The notes beneath the pieces are model-generated. The model was not told the origin of the DNA. It ran no database searches and saw only the letters and a program-made list of their open reading frames with translations. From positions 1-14,475 of the forward strand of contig DAOWCY010000182.1 in the NCBI GenBank assembly GCA_030639305.1: a stretch of DNA of 14,475 nucleotides. The letters run 5' to 3'. The position numbers and the translations under genes are program-made. Below, piece by piece: positions 1 through 7,152 of this stretch. The DNA comes from JAGLQA01 sp023135565 (GTDB lineage: Bacteria; Acidobacteriota; Aminicenantia; UBA2199). Positions within the stretch are counted from its first letter, which is position 1, and each line of letters opens with the position of its first letter.

Positions 1-261
1 TATTTAGATATTCTCGAAATCTTAGATGCCGTCATATCCAGCGATATAAAAAACCTGGATAATAAGCATACCTCCCGGCAAAATTTAAGAGCATTTTACC
101 AGGGCAAAATATTAACTCTTAGGGAAATTAAGGCGTTCATCGAGATACTCAAAGATATAGAAGATCCAGCTTATCTAAAAGAGATTTTGGACCGCCTTAG
201 AGCACACGAAGTGGACATCCGGGAATTGTTTCAACCCACGGCATTAGAAGTTTTTCAATAA
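1..261 (+). CDS. 3' end of an unrecognised protein (partial)
   Basis: An open frame enters from the left edge and ends at TAA 259-261, giving the last 86 residues of a protein whose start is outside the window. The visible part is charged and probably all-helical, with repeated I/L-rich amphipathic stretches (for example LTLREIKAFIEILKDI), and ends in LEVFQ. I see no catalytic motif, membrane segment or zinc ligands and do not recognise the family. It is co-oriented with parA but separated from it by 220 bp containing a good promoter, so it is probably not in the par operon. Confidence 0.6.
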   Translation, partial: YLDILEILDAVISSDIKNLDNKHTSRQNLRAFYQGKILTLREIKAFIEILKDIEDPAYLKEILDRLRAHEVDIRELFQPTALEVFQ

Positions 262-423
262 GAAATCGTTGATCAATCGTCCCGGGAGTAGGGGAGAGCA
301 AGAAAAACGGTTATCTTGAGTCCCAAAAAAGCGAAATCTAAACCGGAACAGCGGCCACAACAACGCAAAACAGGAGAAATCGCGCAAAAAAGACAAAAAA
401 AACACGGAAAATCAAAAAAACTA

Positions 424-451
424 TTGAAAAAAAAAAAATTTGTATTATAAT
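424..451 (+). promoter_or_regulatory. sigma-70-type promoter of parAB
   Basis: TTGAAA (424-429) and TATAAT (446-451) are separated by 16 bp made almost entirely of A/T tracts. The -10 box is a perfect consensus and lies 30 bp upstream of the parA start. The strong SD GGGAGGT at 470-476 follows. The upstream 262-423 stretch is purine-rich with many A-tracts and holds no gene or clear terminator that I can see, apart from a small TTGATCAA palindrome near 270. Confidence 0.75.
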
Positions 452-481
452 GAATATTGAATTTTTTCCGGGAGGTAAAAA

Positions 482-1501
482 ATGACGGAAACAGAAAAGT
501 TGTTCAACTACAGGTCGGGCGATGTAGCCAAACTATTAGGAATAAGCAAGTCGAAGGTTTTGGACCTGGTGACTAAAGACAAATTAAAATATGAAGAACA
601 AACCGAAGGGCAGCAGTATGTATTCAGACCGAAAAACATCGAAGCATATTTAAAAACTTTAAGAGAAAAAGGGAAAACAGAGGTGAGAATCATATCCCTC
701 TTGAATATAAAAGGAGGAGTAGGAAAATCTTCCCTGGTCATTTTCTTAGCAACCATATTAAGAAAAATGGGATTTTCCGTGTTAGTCGTAGACATCGACA
801 AACAGTGTAATGTGACGGAATTTATCCTGGGGGACAAAGCCCCTACCAGCAAACAACCCTATATAAAAAACATATTCCGGCAGGATGACTTATCGATAGA
901 GGAGATAATATACCGGGGCCGGGACGGTTTGGATATAATTCCCGCAAATATAAACCTGGCCCGCATCGAGACCGTAGACCTCGGTGACTTCACATTATTC
1001 GACGATTATGTAAAAGAGAACCTGCTGCATAAGTACGATTATGTCCTGATCGACAACCCTACATCCCTTAACGATATGGTAAAAGCAGTATTGATATCCA
1101 CGGACTATGTCATTCCCGCGGTAATCCCGGCCCGCTGGTCTTTAGACGGCTTCGATTTCCTGGAAGAGACCATAAACACCTTAAACAGGCAGTATAAAAT
1201 GAGAAGGGAAACCATGATCCTGGGCACCATATGCAACATGTTAACCGTGAAAAAAAGCAGGAAACATATGAAAAAAAACGAACAAGCCCTGATGATGTTA
1301 AAAGATAGCGGCGAAGTGCCTTACGACTTTGAAACCGCCGTACCCAACACCACCAGCTACGCCCAGGTTATAGAGAACGAAGAGAGCATATTGGAAGCAA
1401 ACATCGAAACGAAGTACAAGAAAATTTTAGTCGATCTGGCCTTCGAGATAATCGAAAGGATACACGATATAGAAAAAGAACTGAGGAAAAAACCGGCCTA
1501 A
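482..1501 (+). CDS. parA: ParA-family partition ATPase with N-terminal HTH
   Basis: This is a Walker-type ATPase of plasmid partition, which binds nucleoid DNA as ATP dimers and is displaced by ParB-centromere complexes. Residues ~11-60 form a MerR/excisionase-like helix-turn-helix (SGDVAKLLGISKSKVLDLV), then the ATPase starts. The deviant Walker A KGGVGKSS is at 77-84 with the ParA signature Lys77. Motif A' is DIDKQCN (~105-111), where the usual proline is Lys. The Walker B-like YDYVLIDNP is near 186-194. At 339 aa it is longer than small ParA/MinD proteins. The N-terminal HTH suggests it represses its own promoter, as type Ia ParAs do. The start is fixed by GGGAGGT 6-12 bases upstream. parB follows after 13 bp, so the two are almost certainly one operon. 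Confidence 0.94.
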   Translation: MTETEKLFNYRSGDVAKLLGISKSKVLDLVTKDKLKYEEQTEGQQYVFRPKNIEAYLKTLREKGKTEVRIISLLNIKGGVGKSSLVIFLATILRKMGFSVLVVDIDKQCNVTEFILGDKAPTSKQPYIKNIFRQDDLSIEEIIYRGRDGLDIIPANINLARIETVDLGDFTLFDDYVKENLLHKYDYVLIDNPTSLNDMVKAVLISTDYVIPAVIPARWSLDGFDFLEETINTLNRQYKMRRETMILGTICNMLTVKKSRKHMKKNEQALMMLKDSGEVPYDFETAVPNTTSYAQVIENEESILEANIETKYKKILVDLAFEIIERIHDIEKELRKKPA

Positions 1502-1514
1502 CAAGGAGTAAAAA

Positions 1515-2447
1515 ATGGGAAAACTAACCGCTGAAGAAATGTTGGCAAATATGAGACAACGGAAAGGAAAAAGGGGCGGACCAACACTCTCCGATATAGA
1601 AGCAGTAGAAATCCCCTTAGATAAAATCAGGATAGAGAAGCAGGTAAGAAAGAACCTGGATAAAGAAAAGATACAAGAACTTGCCCAATCCATGACCGGT
1701 GAAGGCTTGATCGAGCCGGTTATCGTAGAAGTGAGCGGTGAAGAATATATCCTGACCATCGGGGAGAGAAGGGTAAGGGCCGCCCAGCTTCTCGGCTGGA
1801 AGATGATACCCGCCATCATCAAAGCAAAAAGTAACAAAAGCCGGGTAGTACTTCAATTGATAGAAAATATCCAGAGAGAAGATCTCCATCCTATAGAAAT
1901 TGCGCTGGCTATCGGCGAGATAAAAGAAGAGACCGGCATGACACAAATCGAACTGGCGGATAAAATCGGGAAGAATAAATCCTACATATCGAAGATATTT
2001 TCGATCCTGGATTTAACCGGCAAGGTAAAACCTGAAGAGCTTTACCTCGTACCTTTAGAGGTACTGTATTTATTATCCATGAAAATAAAGGAAAAATATT
2101 TCAGAAAAGTCCTTGAAAAAGCGAAAGCCGGGGCCACGGTAAAGCAGGTGCAGGAGATGATAGCCGGCGAAGAGACCAGGGAGCGCACCGGGCAGAAAGG
2201 CCGGATCAAAAAGGAACCGCCCATAAAGTTAAAAGCAGTGGTGGGCGACAAGGATCTAAATATAAAGATCGATATCGGCAAGAATATGGCCGCCCGGTTA
2301 GAGCCGCACCAGAAGAAAGATTTAGTGCAGCGGATTGAAGAAATAACGAAACAGTTACCGGGGTTATTTTCCGGTAGCGCCCGGATTGGGGTAAATGTAA
2401 CGATGGAGGTAAAAAAGGAGAGGAAAAAAGAGAAGGATAGTAAGTAA
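1515..2447 (+). CDS. parB: ParB-family centromere-binding CTPase
   Basis: This is the partition DNA-binding protein that loads on parS and spreads as a CTP-dependent clamp. The N-terminal ParB/Spo0J domain covers ~30-130, with the CTP-binding motif GERRVRA (83-89) and the conserved ENIQRE segment (117-122). A central HTH (GMTQIELADKIGKNKSYISK, ~141-160) should read the centromere. The C-terminus is very Lys/Glu-rich (last ~15 residues), and the dimerisation region before it is less conserved. Its length of 310 aa is normal for plasmid/chromosomal ParBs. AAGGAG at 1503-1508 sets the ATG. A GTTTC-containing 16-bp palindrome lies 76 bp past the stop and is the best parS candidate. Confidence 0.94.
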   Translation: MGKLTAEEMLANMRQRKGKRGGPTLSDIEAVEIPLDKIRIEKQVRKNLDKEKIQELAQSMTGEGLIEPVIVEVSGEEYILTIGERRVRAAQLLGWKMIPAIIKAKSNKSRVVLQLIENIQREDLHPIEIALAIGEIKEETGMTQIELADKIGKNKSYISKIFSILDLTGKVKPEELYLVPLEVLYLLSMKIKEKYFRKVLEKAKAGATVKQVQEMIAGEETRERTGQKGRIKKEPPIKLKAVVGDKDLNIKIDIGKNMAARLEPHQKKDLVQRIEEITKQLPGLFSGSARIGVNVTMEVKKERKKEKDSK

Positions 2448-2661
2448 GGCCGTGATCAAAAAAGCTCCAAAAGCATCGGGAAAAAACCCGGCATCCTCTT
2501 ATAGAGGCTGTTTCGGGGAAAATGTTTCGACGTCGAAACTCCACAGGAGTGGGGTAGGGCTATAAAAAATTTGCTTTTATAACAAAATTTCACGCCTTAG
2601 TAATGAAAATTGGTCGCAGGCGGCAATTTCGAAATAAATAAAAATGCTCCCGGCAGCATCG
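2448..2661. other. Intergenic gap between convergent parB and rep
   Basis: This stretch holds the parS-like palindrome. It also has several short dyads: CGGG/CCCG around six A's at 2477-2490, CCTC/GAGG near 2494-2506, and TATAAAA/TTTTATA at 2561-2581. None is followed by a convincing T-run, so I do not call a terminator for either convergent gene. No ORF here looks real. Confidence 0.5.
2524..2539. promoter_or_regulatory. parS-like centromere palindrome
   Basis: GTTTCGACGTCGAAAC is a perfect 16-bp palindrome 76 bp downstream of parB. The canonical chromosomal parS is TGTTTCACGTGAAACA. Both share the GTTTC...GAAAC arms, but this site has GACGTC in place of ACGTG at the centre. A perfect palindrome of this size beside parAB makes a partition site likely. 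I found only one copy in the window, and ParB specificity cannot be proved by eye. Confidence 0.55.
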
Positions 2662-2675
2662 TTAATCCGGTAGCA
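2658..2675 (+). repeat. Isolated iteron at the rep 3' end
   Basis: ATCGTTAATCCGGTAGCA is identical to the origin iteron consensus but lies 1.3 kb away from the array. It overlaps the last codons of rep: read on the minus strand it gives Leu-Leu-Pro-Asp-stop, so the iteron supplies the rep stop codon. Confidence 0.9.
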
Positions 2676-3798
2676 AAGATTCCCATTGATACAACAGCGG
2701 GTAGTGGGATTTATAAAAATTCTTGCCGCAGGGAATACAGCGGAAATAATTATCCAACCTCTGGCCATCAGCCATCTCCTTGCCCTGCCTATAATCGAGC
2801 AAGTCACCGCACTCAGGGCACTTACGCTTAAATCCTCCCGGCAGCGCCTTTTTCCTGTCGATTCCCTTTTTTCTCACAGCTCTGCTCCGCAGCGCATTCA
2901 CATCCGGAAGCACACTCAATTGTTCTATACTCTCGATCCTGACCGTTAACCCGTCTTTGAGTTTCTTCTTTTTATCTGTACTATTCAGCAAAGGTTCAAT
3001 ATAAGCCGGGCAATTTTTCCAGGCGCCTCTCAAAGTTTCCAGCCAACCGATGAATTTCATTTTGAAGTTATTATTTTTTTTAATCGTAGAACCTAACTGC
3101 TTCTTTAAGCCGTTCTCACCGAAAAAGGGAACAAAAAGCTCAGCGCTCTCATCTCCCTCTTTCTTATTAAGCCAGAGGCTGTAAGTCCTATAATTAAGCC
3201 ATAAATAAAGATTCATCACCGCCGGTTTATCCTTGATTTTAATGATAACATCCAGGTCGTAAGGGATTTTATGCTTCACCACCGTGTTAAAAAAATCCTC
3301 ACTTAACTCGATAAATTGTTGAAATAGGTATTCCTTTTTTATATCGATATTCATATCTTTGGCTTTATTCTTAAGTGTGGGATCAAAAATAACCATCCAA
3401 TCCTTAACGATATTCATATTCTTTCCGATCTGGAGAGTCTCTTCCGAAATCCACCAGGTCCATTTGGTATGAAAAACCCGCAGAAACCTTTCATACCATT
3501 CCTGGTAGTTAATCTTAGAATGACCCAACTCAAAGGTATTTAAAAAATCGTAAATGGTCGGATTTTCGATTCTTTTGGACCCCCCTTCCAGCGCTTTTCT
3601 AATCAACCATAGTATGACCAGGATATCCCTGCCATAGGGGATACCATACAACTTAGAACCCATCATCTCCATATTAAATTTTCCCGAACTCAAGAAATGG
3701 TAAAAATCATCAGGTTTTTTTGCCGGCAATGGACACCCGGCCAGCGGTAAAAACATAAAGTCGATAAAAGACTTAATCTTTTTTTTTATATCTGCCAT
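2662..3798 (-). CDS. repA: RepA_C-family plasmid replication initiator with C-terminal zinc ribbon
   Basis: This protein should bind the adjacent iterons and start replication. The middle of the 378-aa protein matches the plasmid RepA_C family as I know it: YGIPYGRDILVILWLIRKAL (~53-72), an ELSEDFFNTVVKHKIPYDLD segment, then the characteristic NLYLWLNYRTYSLWL helix and a later FKMKFIGWLETLRGAW stretch. The last ~55 residues add CPECG (C327/C330) and CIPCG (C354/C357), a four-cysteine zinc ribbon that I do not associate with typical RepA_C proteins. The ATG at 3798 has an upstream GGAG (complement of 3804-3807) and a consensus promoter. The stop codon is inside an iteron, so the C-terminus ends LLPD. 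It faces away from its origin and converges on parB. Confidence 0.88.
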   Translation of the reverse strand: MADIKKKIKSFIDFMFLPLAGCPLPAKKPDDFYHFLSSGKFNMEMMGSKLYGIPYGRDILVILWLIRKALEGGSKRIENPTIYDFLNTFELGHSKINYQEWYERFLRVFHTKWTWWISEETLQIGKNMNIVKDWMVIFDPTLKNKAKDMNIDIKKEYLFQQFIELSEDFFNTVVKHKIPYDLDVIIKIKDKPAVMNLYLWLNYRTYSLWLNKKEGDESAELFVPFFGENGLKKQLGSTIKKNNNFKMKFIGWLETLRGAWKNCPAYIEPLLNSTDKKKKLKDGLTVRIESIEQLSVLPDVNALRSRAVRKKGIDRKKALPGGFKRKCPECGDLLDYRQGKEMADGQRLDNYFRCIPCGKNFYKSHYPLLYQWESLLPD

Positions 3799-3815
3799 AG
3801 TAACTCCAGGCGAGT

Positions 3816-3844
3816 ATTATAAAGTATCAAAAACAAAAAGTCAA
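3816..3844 (-). promoter_or_regulatory. Consensus sigma-70 promoter of rep
   Basis: On the minus strand TTGACT (complement of 3839-3844) is followed by a 17-bp spacer and a perfect TATAAT (complement of 3816-3821), 18 bp upstream of the rep ATG. It lies at the edge of the origin, ~150 bp from the first iteron, so it is well placed for repression by Rep, although no iteron overlaps it. Confidence 0.85.
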
Positions 3845-4127
3845 GCAAAAACAAAACAGTTGATATAAAAGGGTTTTGAGAACAAAAAAACAAGAGAAAA
3901 AAATCAAGTAGCAAAAAAAGCGGGTCATGAGGCGCCTTTTTCTTTTAGGTTTCCCTTACCGGGGAGTTTTCCACTAACAAAACGGGCCAAACATCGTTAA
4001 TCCGGTAGCAAAAAACAACAAGACTCGACACTGCAATCAAGCAATAGCGACAGTAAGAAGAGTTTCCCCATCGTTAATCCGGTAGCATAAAAATACAAGA
4101 TGTCGTTAATCCGGCAGCAAAAAAAAG

Positions 4128-4136
4128 TTTTCCACA
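4128..4136 (+). promoter_or_regulatory. DnaA box
   Basis: TTTTCCACA, one base from the E. coli consensus TTATCCACA and a common box variant in other bacteria. It lies just after the iteron at 4102. Confidence 0.65.
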
Positions 4137-4662
4137 ATCGAACAAACTATCGTTAAACCGGTAGCAGAAAATCGAGAAGCCGGGGCAAAAGAATCAAGTA
4201 ATAAGGGCAAAAAAAGGGAATTGCTATCGTTATTCCGGTAGCAAAAAAAGCCATTTTCTCACAAAAAAACCGGGGTTGTTAACACGGTAGTAAAAAAAAA
4301 CAATAGATCAAAATGACAAAACCCTGCAATAGCGGGCAGAATGAGGGCGACGCTATCGTCAACACGGCAACAAGAAGGATTCTTCCCGGTGAGGAAACGT
4401 TATCGTTAATCCGGTAGCAATTAATCGAAGAATAGCACTAAATAAATTATGAAATAATGGCGCTAAAGAGAATAACCCTGCCGTTAATCCGGTAGCAAAA
4501 AAAGCAGGTATCCGGTTACTTTCCCGGTAAAATAAGGTTTTCCTTAAAAAATTGGGGCTATCGTCAATCCGGTAGCAAAAAAACACCGGTTGAGAACAAA
4601 AAACTCCGGCAATAACGGCAAAAAAGAGAGATTGACTATCGTTAATCCGGCAGCAAAAATAG

Positions 4663-4727
4663 TTTTCCACAATAAGAGCAAAAAATATCGTCAATCCGGT
4701 AGCTAATCCGTAAAATAATGTGGAAAA
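4663..4727. promoter_or_regulatory. Two DnaA boxes in opposite orientation
   Basis: TTTTCCACA on the plus strand (4663-4671) and on the minus strand (complement of 4719-4727) flank the iteron at 4687. The two perfect boxes face each other with a single iteron between them. Confidence 0.65.
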
Positions 4728-4886
4728 GTATTAAAAGGGAACAAGTATCGTTAATGTAGTAGCAAAACAACGCACCCTAAAGAAAAGAGAATGCTGCAAT
4801 AAAAACAAAAACGGGGGAAATCATATCGTTAAACCGGTAGCATAAAAAGAGAATACAAAAAGAGAGAAAAGGCCGCAAAAAAAAAG

Positions 4887-4906
4887 TTTTCCACAAAAGT
4901 GGAAAA
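4887..4906. promoter_or_regulatory. Inverted pair of DnaA boxes
   Basis: TTTTCCAC at 4887-4894, four A's, then GTGGAAAA at 4899-4906 form a perfect 8-bp inverted repeat. The plus-strand box reads TTTTCCACA and its partner TTTTCCACT. The pair sits directly before the three tightly packed terminal iterons and the AT-rich region, a plausible place for DnaA-assisted opening. Confidence 0.65.
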
Positions 4907-4975
4907 AGCTATCGTTAATCCGGTATTCAAGCTTATCGTTAATCTGGTAGCAGCTATATCGTCAATGTAGTAGCA

Positions 4976-5060
4976 CTAATCTATTATATATATAAAACAT
5001 AATCTAGTAAGATAGATATAATCTAATACCCTAAAAATAAAGAAAAATCAATTCCCCAAC
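4976..5060. other. AT-rich DNA-unwinding region
   Basis: The stretch right after the last iteron is almost pure A/T and includes TATTATATATATAAAA. It has three direct TAATCTA repeats (4977-4983, 5000-5006, 5019-5025) spaced 23 and 19 bp. AT-rich short direct repeats at the end of an iteron array are typical of the duplex-unwinding element where the strands first separate. Confidence 0.7.
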
Positions 5061-5158
5061 CAAAAAATTACAAAATAAAGAAAAAACAGGGAGACCACCA
5101 AACGCAAAAAAATAAATTACTTCTCATCGTCCAGTAAGCGGACGGCTTTCTTTTTGAG

Positions 5159-5890
5159 ATGTTAATTTTATTTTCCACGAGTCACCGGGTGAGAAGGCAG
5201 AGCCGGGTGAATGATAAAGTGTTCCAGGAGCAAATATACAAAATAAGGCAGGCTTATTTGAAAGAAACCGCGGGGAAACTTGAAACATATAGTAGGGATA
5301 TGAGATACCTTGAGAACAATGTGGCAAAATATCCGAACAGTAACTACTGGAAAAGAAGGTTGTCCCAGGTGACGACAAATTACGAAAAGTTTATCACTGA
5401 GCGTGACAGATTTCTTAAAGAGAAACCGGCGCACCCGGAAGAGTGGATCAAGGTACAATCGGCAGTGTTGGGATTAGAAATAAAAGAGTCATCTCAGCAG
5501 GGTGAAGATATTATTTCAGTTAAGTCTGCCCTGAAGGAGTTATGGGGGTTGAATGAAATTACGACAGAAAAAATGATAGGCATTATCGTTACCATGGCTG
5601 TCGAATTATCTATTTTTCTGCTCGCTTTTTTAGCAGCCGGTGGAAATAGGCAGAGTGAAAAAAAAACAGAAATTGTTATGGAAAGATCGCAGGGTAGGGG
5701 AGACCTGTTGGGCAGCCTTATTTCTGAATTTGGAGAAGAACTTGTGGGTAAGTTTCTTTTATGCAGCAGGGATTATTTCGCGAAGGCGGGAAAACTTCTC
5801 CCGATGAAAAACGTTGCAAAAAATTTAAGACCGGTCAAACTATTTTTAAAAGACCTTGAGCGGGGAAGACTGGAGGAATTGTTCCGGTAA
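5159..5890 (+). CDS. Coiled-coil protein with one membrane segment, probably 5'-truncated
   Basis: I do not recognise this 243-aa protein. Residues ~17-135 are charged and helical, rich in K/E/Q/R, and probably a coiled coil. A single strong hydrophobic segment, MIGIIVTMAVELSIFLLAFLAAGG, lies near 139-162. A basic, probably cytosolic, tail of ~80 residues follows, ending in FLKDLERGRLEELFR. The first ATG (5159) has no recognisable SD, and the N-terminal MLILFSTSHRVRRQSR looks unlike a natural start. The frame is closed by TAA 5135-5137. Families with this layout usually begin with another membrane helix, so the 5' end may have been lost where the origin begins. A later GTG start (5189 or 5207) is possible. 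Confidence 0.55.
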   Translation: MLILFSTSHRVRRQSRVNDKVFQEQIYKIRQAYLKETAGKLETYSRDMRYLENNVAKYPNSNYWKRRLSQVTTNYEKFITERDRFLKEKPAHPEEWIKVQSAVLGLEIKESSQQGEDIISVKSALKELWGLNEITTEKMIGIIVTMAVELSIFLLAFLAAGGNRQSEKKTEIVMERSQGRGDLLGSLISEFGEELVGKFLLCSRDYFAKAGKLLPMKNVAKNLRPVKLFLKDLERGRLEELFR

Positions 5891-6218
5891 TAAAACGTAT
5901 TGGCGGCTGCACTGCAATTCCGGAGACTGGCCTGATGGAACCGCCTTGAGCATTTTTTTATTTTTGGTAGAAATATTTTAATTTTTTGAAGATTTTCGTA
6001 AAAGACCCATGATTTCACAACAATTGTATTTATAACTGGTCCGGGAATGTCCCAAAATAGCCCGAAAAAACGCCCTGGTTGCCCCAGGATCGCTTTTTAT
6101 TTAAAATATGACGTTCGGTATGGCTTTGCTCCCAGGGGCGTCCGTTTGTTTCCCTGTTAAAGCCGCGCATCTGGATAATTGGTTTTTGAAACCGGCAATA
6201 ATTTGTACCGGGAAATTG
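5891..6218. other. Intergenic region with weak hairpins only
   Basis: After the 5890 stop, GGCGG and CCGCC arms enclose ~35 nt and precede a T-rich stretch at ~5950-5965, a poor terminator candidate. CCTGG/CCAGG around 6080-6093 is another short stem. A segment at ~6160-6177 (AAAGCCGCGCATCTGG) resembles one at ~6978-6995, but too briefly to call a repeat. I see no gene. Confidence 0.4.
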
Positions 6219-6255
6219 TGACAAAATTTGTCAACAATATTACAAAATTTTGTCA
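6219..6255. promoter_or_regulatory. Paired operator dyads (putative enhancer) upstream of the 6376 gene
   Basis: TGACAAAATTTGTCA (6219-6233) is a perfect 15-bp inverted repeat. TTACAAAATTTTGTCA (6240-6255) is the same site with one arm mismatch. Centres are ~22 bp apart, two helical turns, and the pair lies ~85-120 bp upstream of the -24 element. The same motif, pairing and spacing precede the other two sigma-54 promoters, which fits an upstream activating sequence for a sigma-54 enhancer-binding protein. Confidence 0.65.
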
Positions 6256-6338
6256 ACTATGGCTGCCCCCATGATATGGTCTAAACCTAAAAGCATTGAT
6301 AACAAATGAGTTTCACATATCGCACTTTTGCTATTTAG

Positions 6339-6355
6339 TTGGCAGTAAAATTGCT
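6339..6355 (+). promoter_or_regulatory. Sigma-54 (-24/-12) promoter P1
   Basis: TTGGCAGTAAAATTGCT has the GG (6341-6342) and GC (6353-6354) of a sigma-54 promoter exactly 12 bp apart; consensus is TGGCAC-N5-TTGCW. The only -24 deviation is G for C after TGGCA. Predicted start of RNA is ~6366, leaving a very short leader with GAGG (6367-6370) before the ATG at 6376. A degenerate TCGCA-N4-TGCTA dyad lies just upstream (6320-6333). Confidence 0.72.
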
Positions 6356-6375
6356 ATGAGAAAAATGAGGTTATC

Positions 6376-6837
6376 ATGAAAGTACACGATCAAATGCAAA
6401 TAACGATAAGAATGCAATCACCGGTCATTAGCAGCTACTACAGGGACAAAAGTGTTTTCCGCACAAAGAATTATGCTGCTGAAAGAGCGGCAGAGATTTA
6501 CCCCTATATAAGAGAATTCACCCTGAACTCTTTAAGAGGAAAATTTCAAAAAGAAGAGATTCAATTATTGACAAAAATTTTTAGTTTACAGAGAGAACCG
6601 GGTTTTATGACCTCTGTGGAAATTTTTTCAGGAAAAATCGAGGAAACGGCCACTCTCATGAATTTAAAGGACGATGAGAAGGAAATGCTCCAAAATATCC
6701 TATCTAAAATCCGGGAATTGGATGTCTATCAAGTTGTGGTTTTTTCGGAATGGCTTGTAACTTTTTTAGCCTTTAGTGCAACCTATAAAGGAATAAAAAA
6801 AATCAGTTTTAATGATTATGTGAAAAAGCTGTTATAA
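6376..6837 (+). CDS. Unknown 153-aa protein under sigma-54 promoter P1
   Basis: I do not recognise the family. The protein is soluble-looking and mostly helical, with a basic N-terminal third (MQITIRMQSPVISSYYRD) and an acidic/lysine-rich centre. One hydrophobic stretch, VYQVVVFSEWLVTFLAFSA (~125-143), is more likely a buried helix than a membrane anchor. No Cys or His cluster and no nucleotide motif is visible. The start is supported by GAGG at 6367-6370 and by the promoter 20 bp upstream. It is the sole gene of its unit, followed by 295 bp of non-coding DNA. Shared regulation with the methyltransferase-helicase operon suggests a related accessory role, but its function is unknown. Confidence 0.7.
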   Translation: MKVHDQMQITIRMQSPVISSYYRDKSVFRTKNYAAERAAEIYPYIREFTLNSLRGKFQKEEIQLLTKIFSLQREPGFMTSVEIFSGKIEETATLMNLKDDEKEMLQNILSKIRELDVYQVVVFSEWLVTFLAFSATYKGIKKISFNDYVKKLL

Positions 6838-7132
6838 TTCGGCGTAAATTAATTTAAGATGACGTTCTGAATACGCTTCCGAGTACAAAAAAACCATACT
6901 GATCACAATACTCCAATTTCTTTCACTTCCCGCCACCTTCGCCATCTACAAGAATAAAAATTTTTGTACCCATTCAAAGCCACGCACCTGGGATTTTTGG
7001 GGGGCTGAGTCCTGCTAAAACTGCTTTTGTGGTTTCCCGGCTCCCCGGCTTTTTTATTCTGCCTCGGACGAAAGGGATTTTTTCTCATTTTTGCGTTTCT
7101 CGTGCGCTATTATTATGTATAGTCATAGTTTA
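6838..7132. other. Gene-free stretch, nothing identified
   Basis: The 295 bp between the 153-aa gene and cassette copy A contain pyrimidine-rich sequence and a CCCGGCTCCCCGGC segment followed by six T's near 7037-7056. That could be a weak terminator, but its stem is only four pairs. The minus-strand frame here has no SD and no recognisable product. Confidence 0.4.
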
Positions 7133-7144
7133 TCTGAATACTCA

Positions 7145-7152
7145 AAAATTTT
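7145..7152. repeat. Left target-site duplication of the MITE
   Basis: AAAATTTT, matched at 7415-7422. A 9-bp AAAAATTTT reading is also possible because the flanks are homopolymeric. Confidence 0.7.

Larger units (their letters stand above)
3993..4975 (+). repeat. Array of 17 iterons, consensus ATCGTTAATCCGGTAGCA
   Basis: All copies are on the plus strand. Starts: 3993, 4070, 4102, 4149, 4226, 4275, 4355, 4402, 4480, 4560, 4638, 4687, 4747, 4825, 4911, 4935 and 4958. Five are exact or nearly so (3993, 4070, 4402, 4480, 4560). Variants include AACACGG centres (4275, 4355), AATGTAGTAGCA tails (4747, 4958) and one truncated after CCGGTA (4911). Most are followed by a run of four to eight A's. 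Start-to-start distances cluster near 77-80 and 47-49 bp; the last three are packed 23-24 bp apart next to the AT-rich region. They are the probable Rep binding sites. Confidence 0.93.
3845..5135. other. Iteron-type replication origin (oriV)
   Basis: This 1.3-kb gene-free stretch between the rep promoter and the next gene has 17 direct 18-bp iterons, at least four perfect TTTTCCACA DnaA boxes, A-tracts after most iterons, and an AT-rich region with TAATCTA repeats at its far end. That is the standard composition of an iteron plasmid origin and it lies next to a rep gene. Between 3845 and 3992 I see only A-rich sequence, an AGGCGCCT palindrome at 3930-3937 and a TTTTCCACT near-DnaA box at 3967-3975. 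Confidence 0.88.

Noticed and set aside
2477..2506. Terminator after parB
   Set aside because: The stems are only four base pairs and no T-run follows on either strand.
3993..4975. Iteron array as a CRISPR array
   Set aside because: Repeats are only 18 bp and degenerate, gaps range from 5 to 68 bp, no cas gene is present, and the array lies behind a rep gene with DnaA boxes.
6030..6224. Minus-strand frames at 6030-6224 and 6903-7088
   Set aside because: No SD, no recognisable product and no coding-like codon pattern. They lie in regions otherwise explained as intergenic DNA around a sigma-54 unit.
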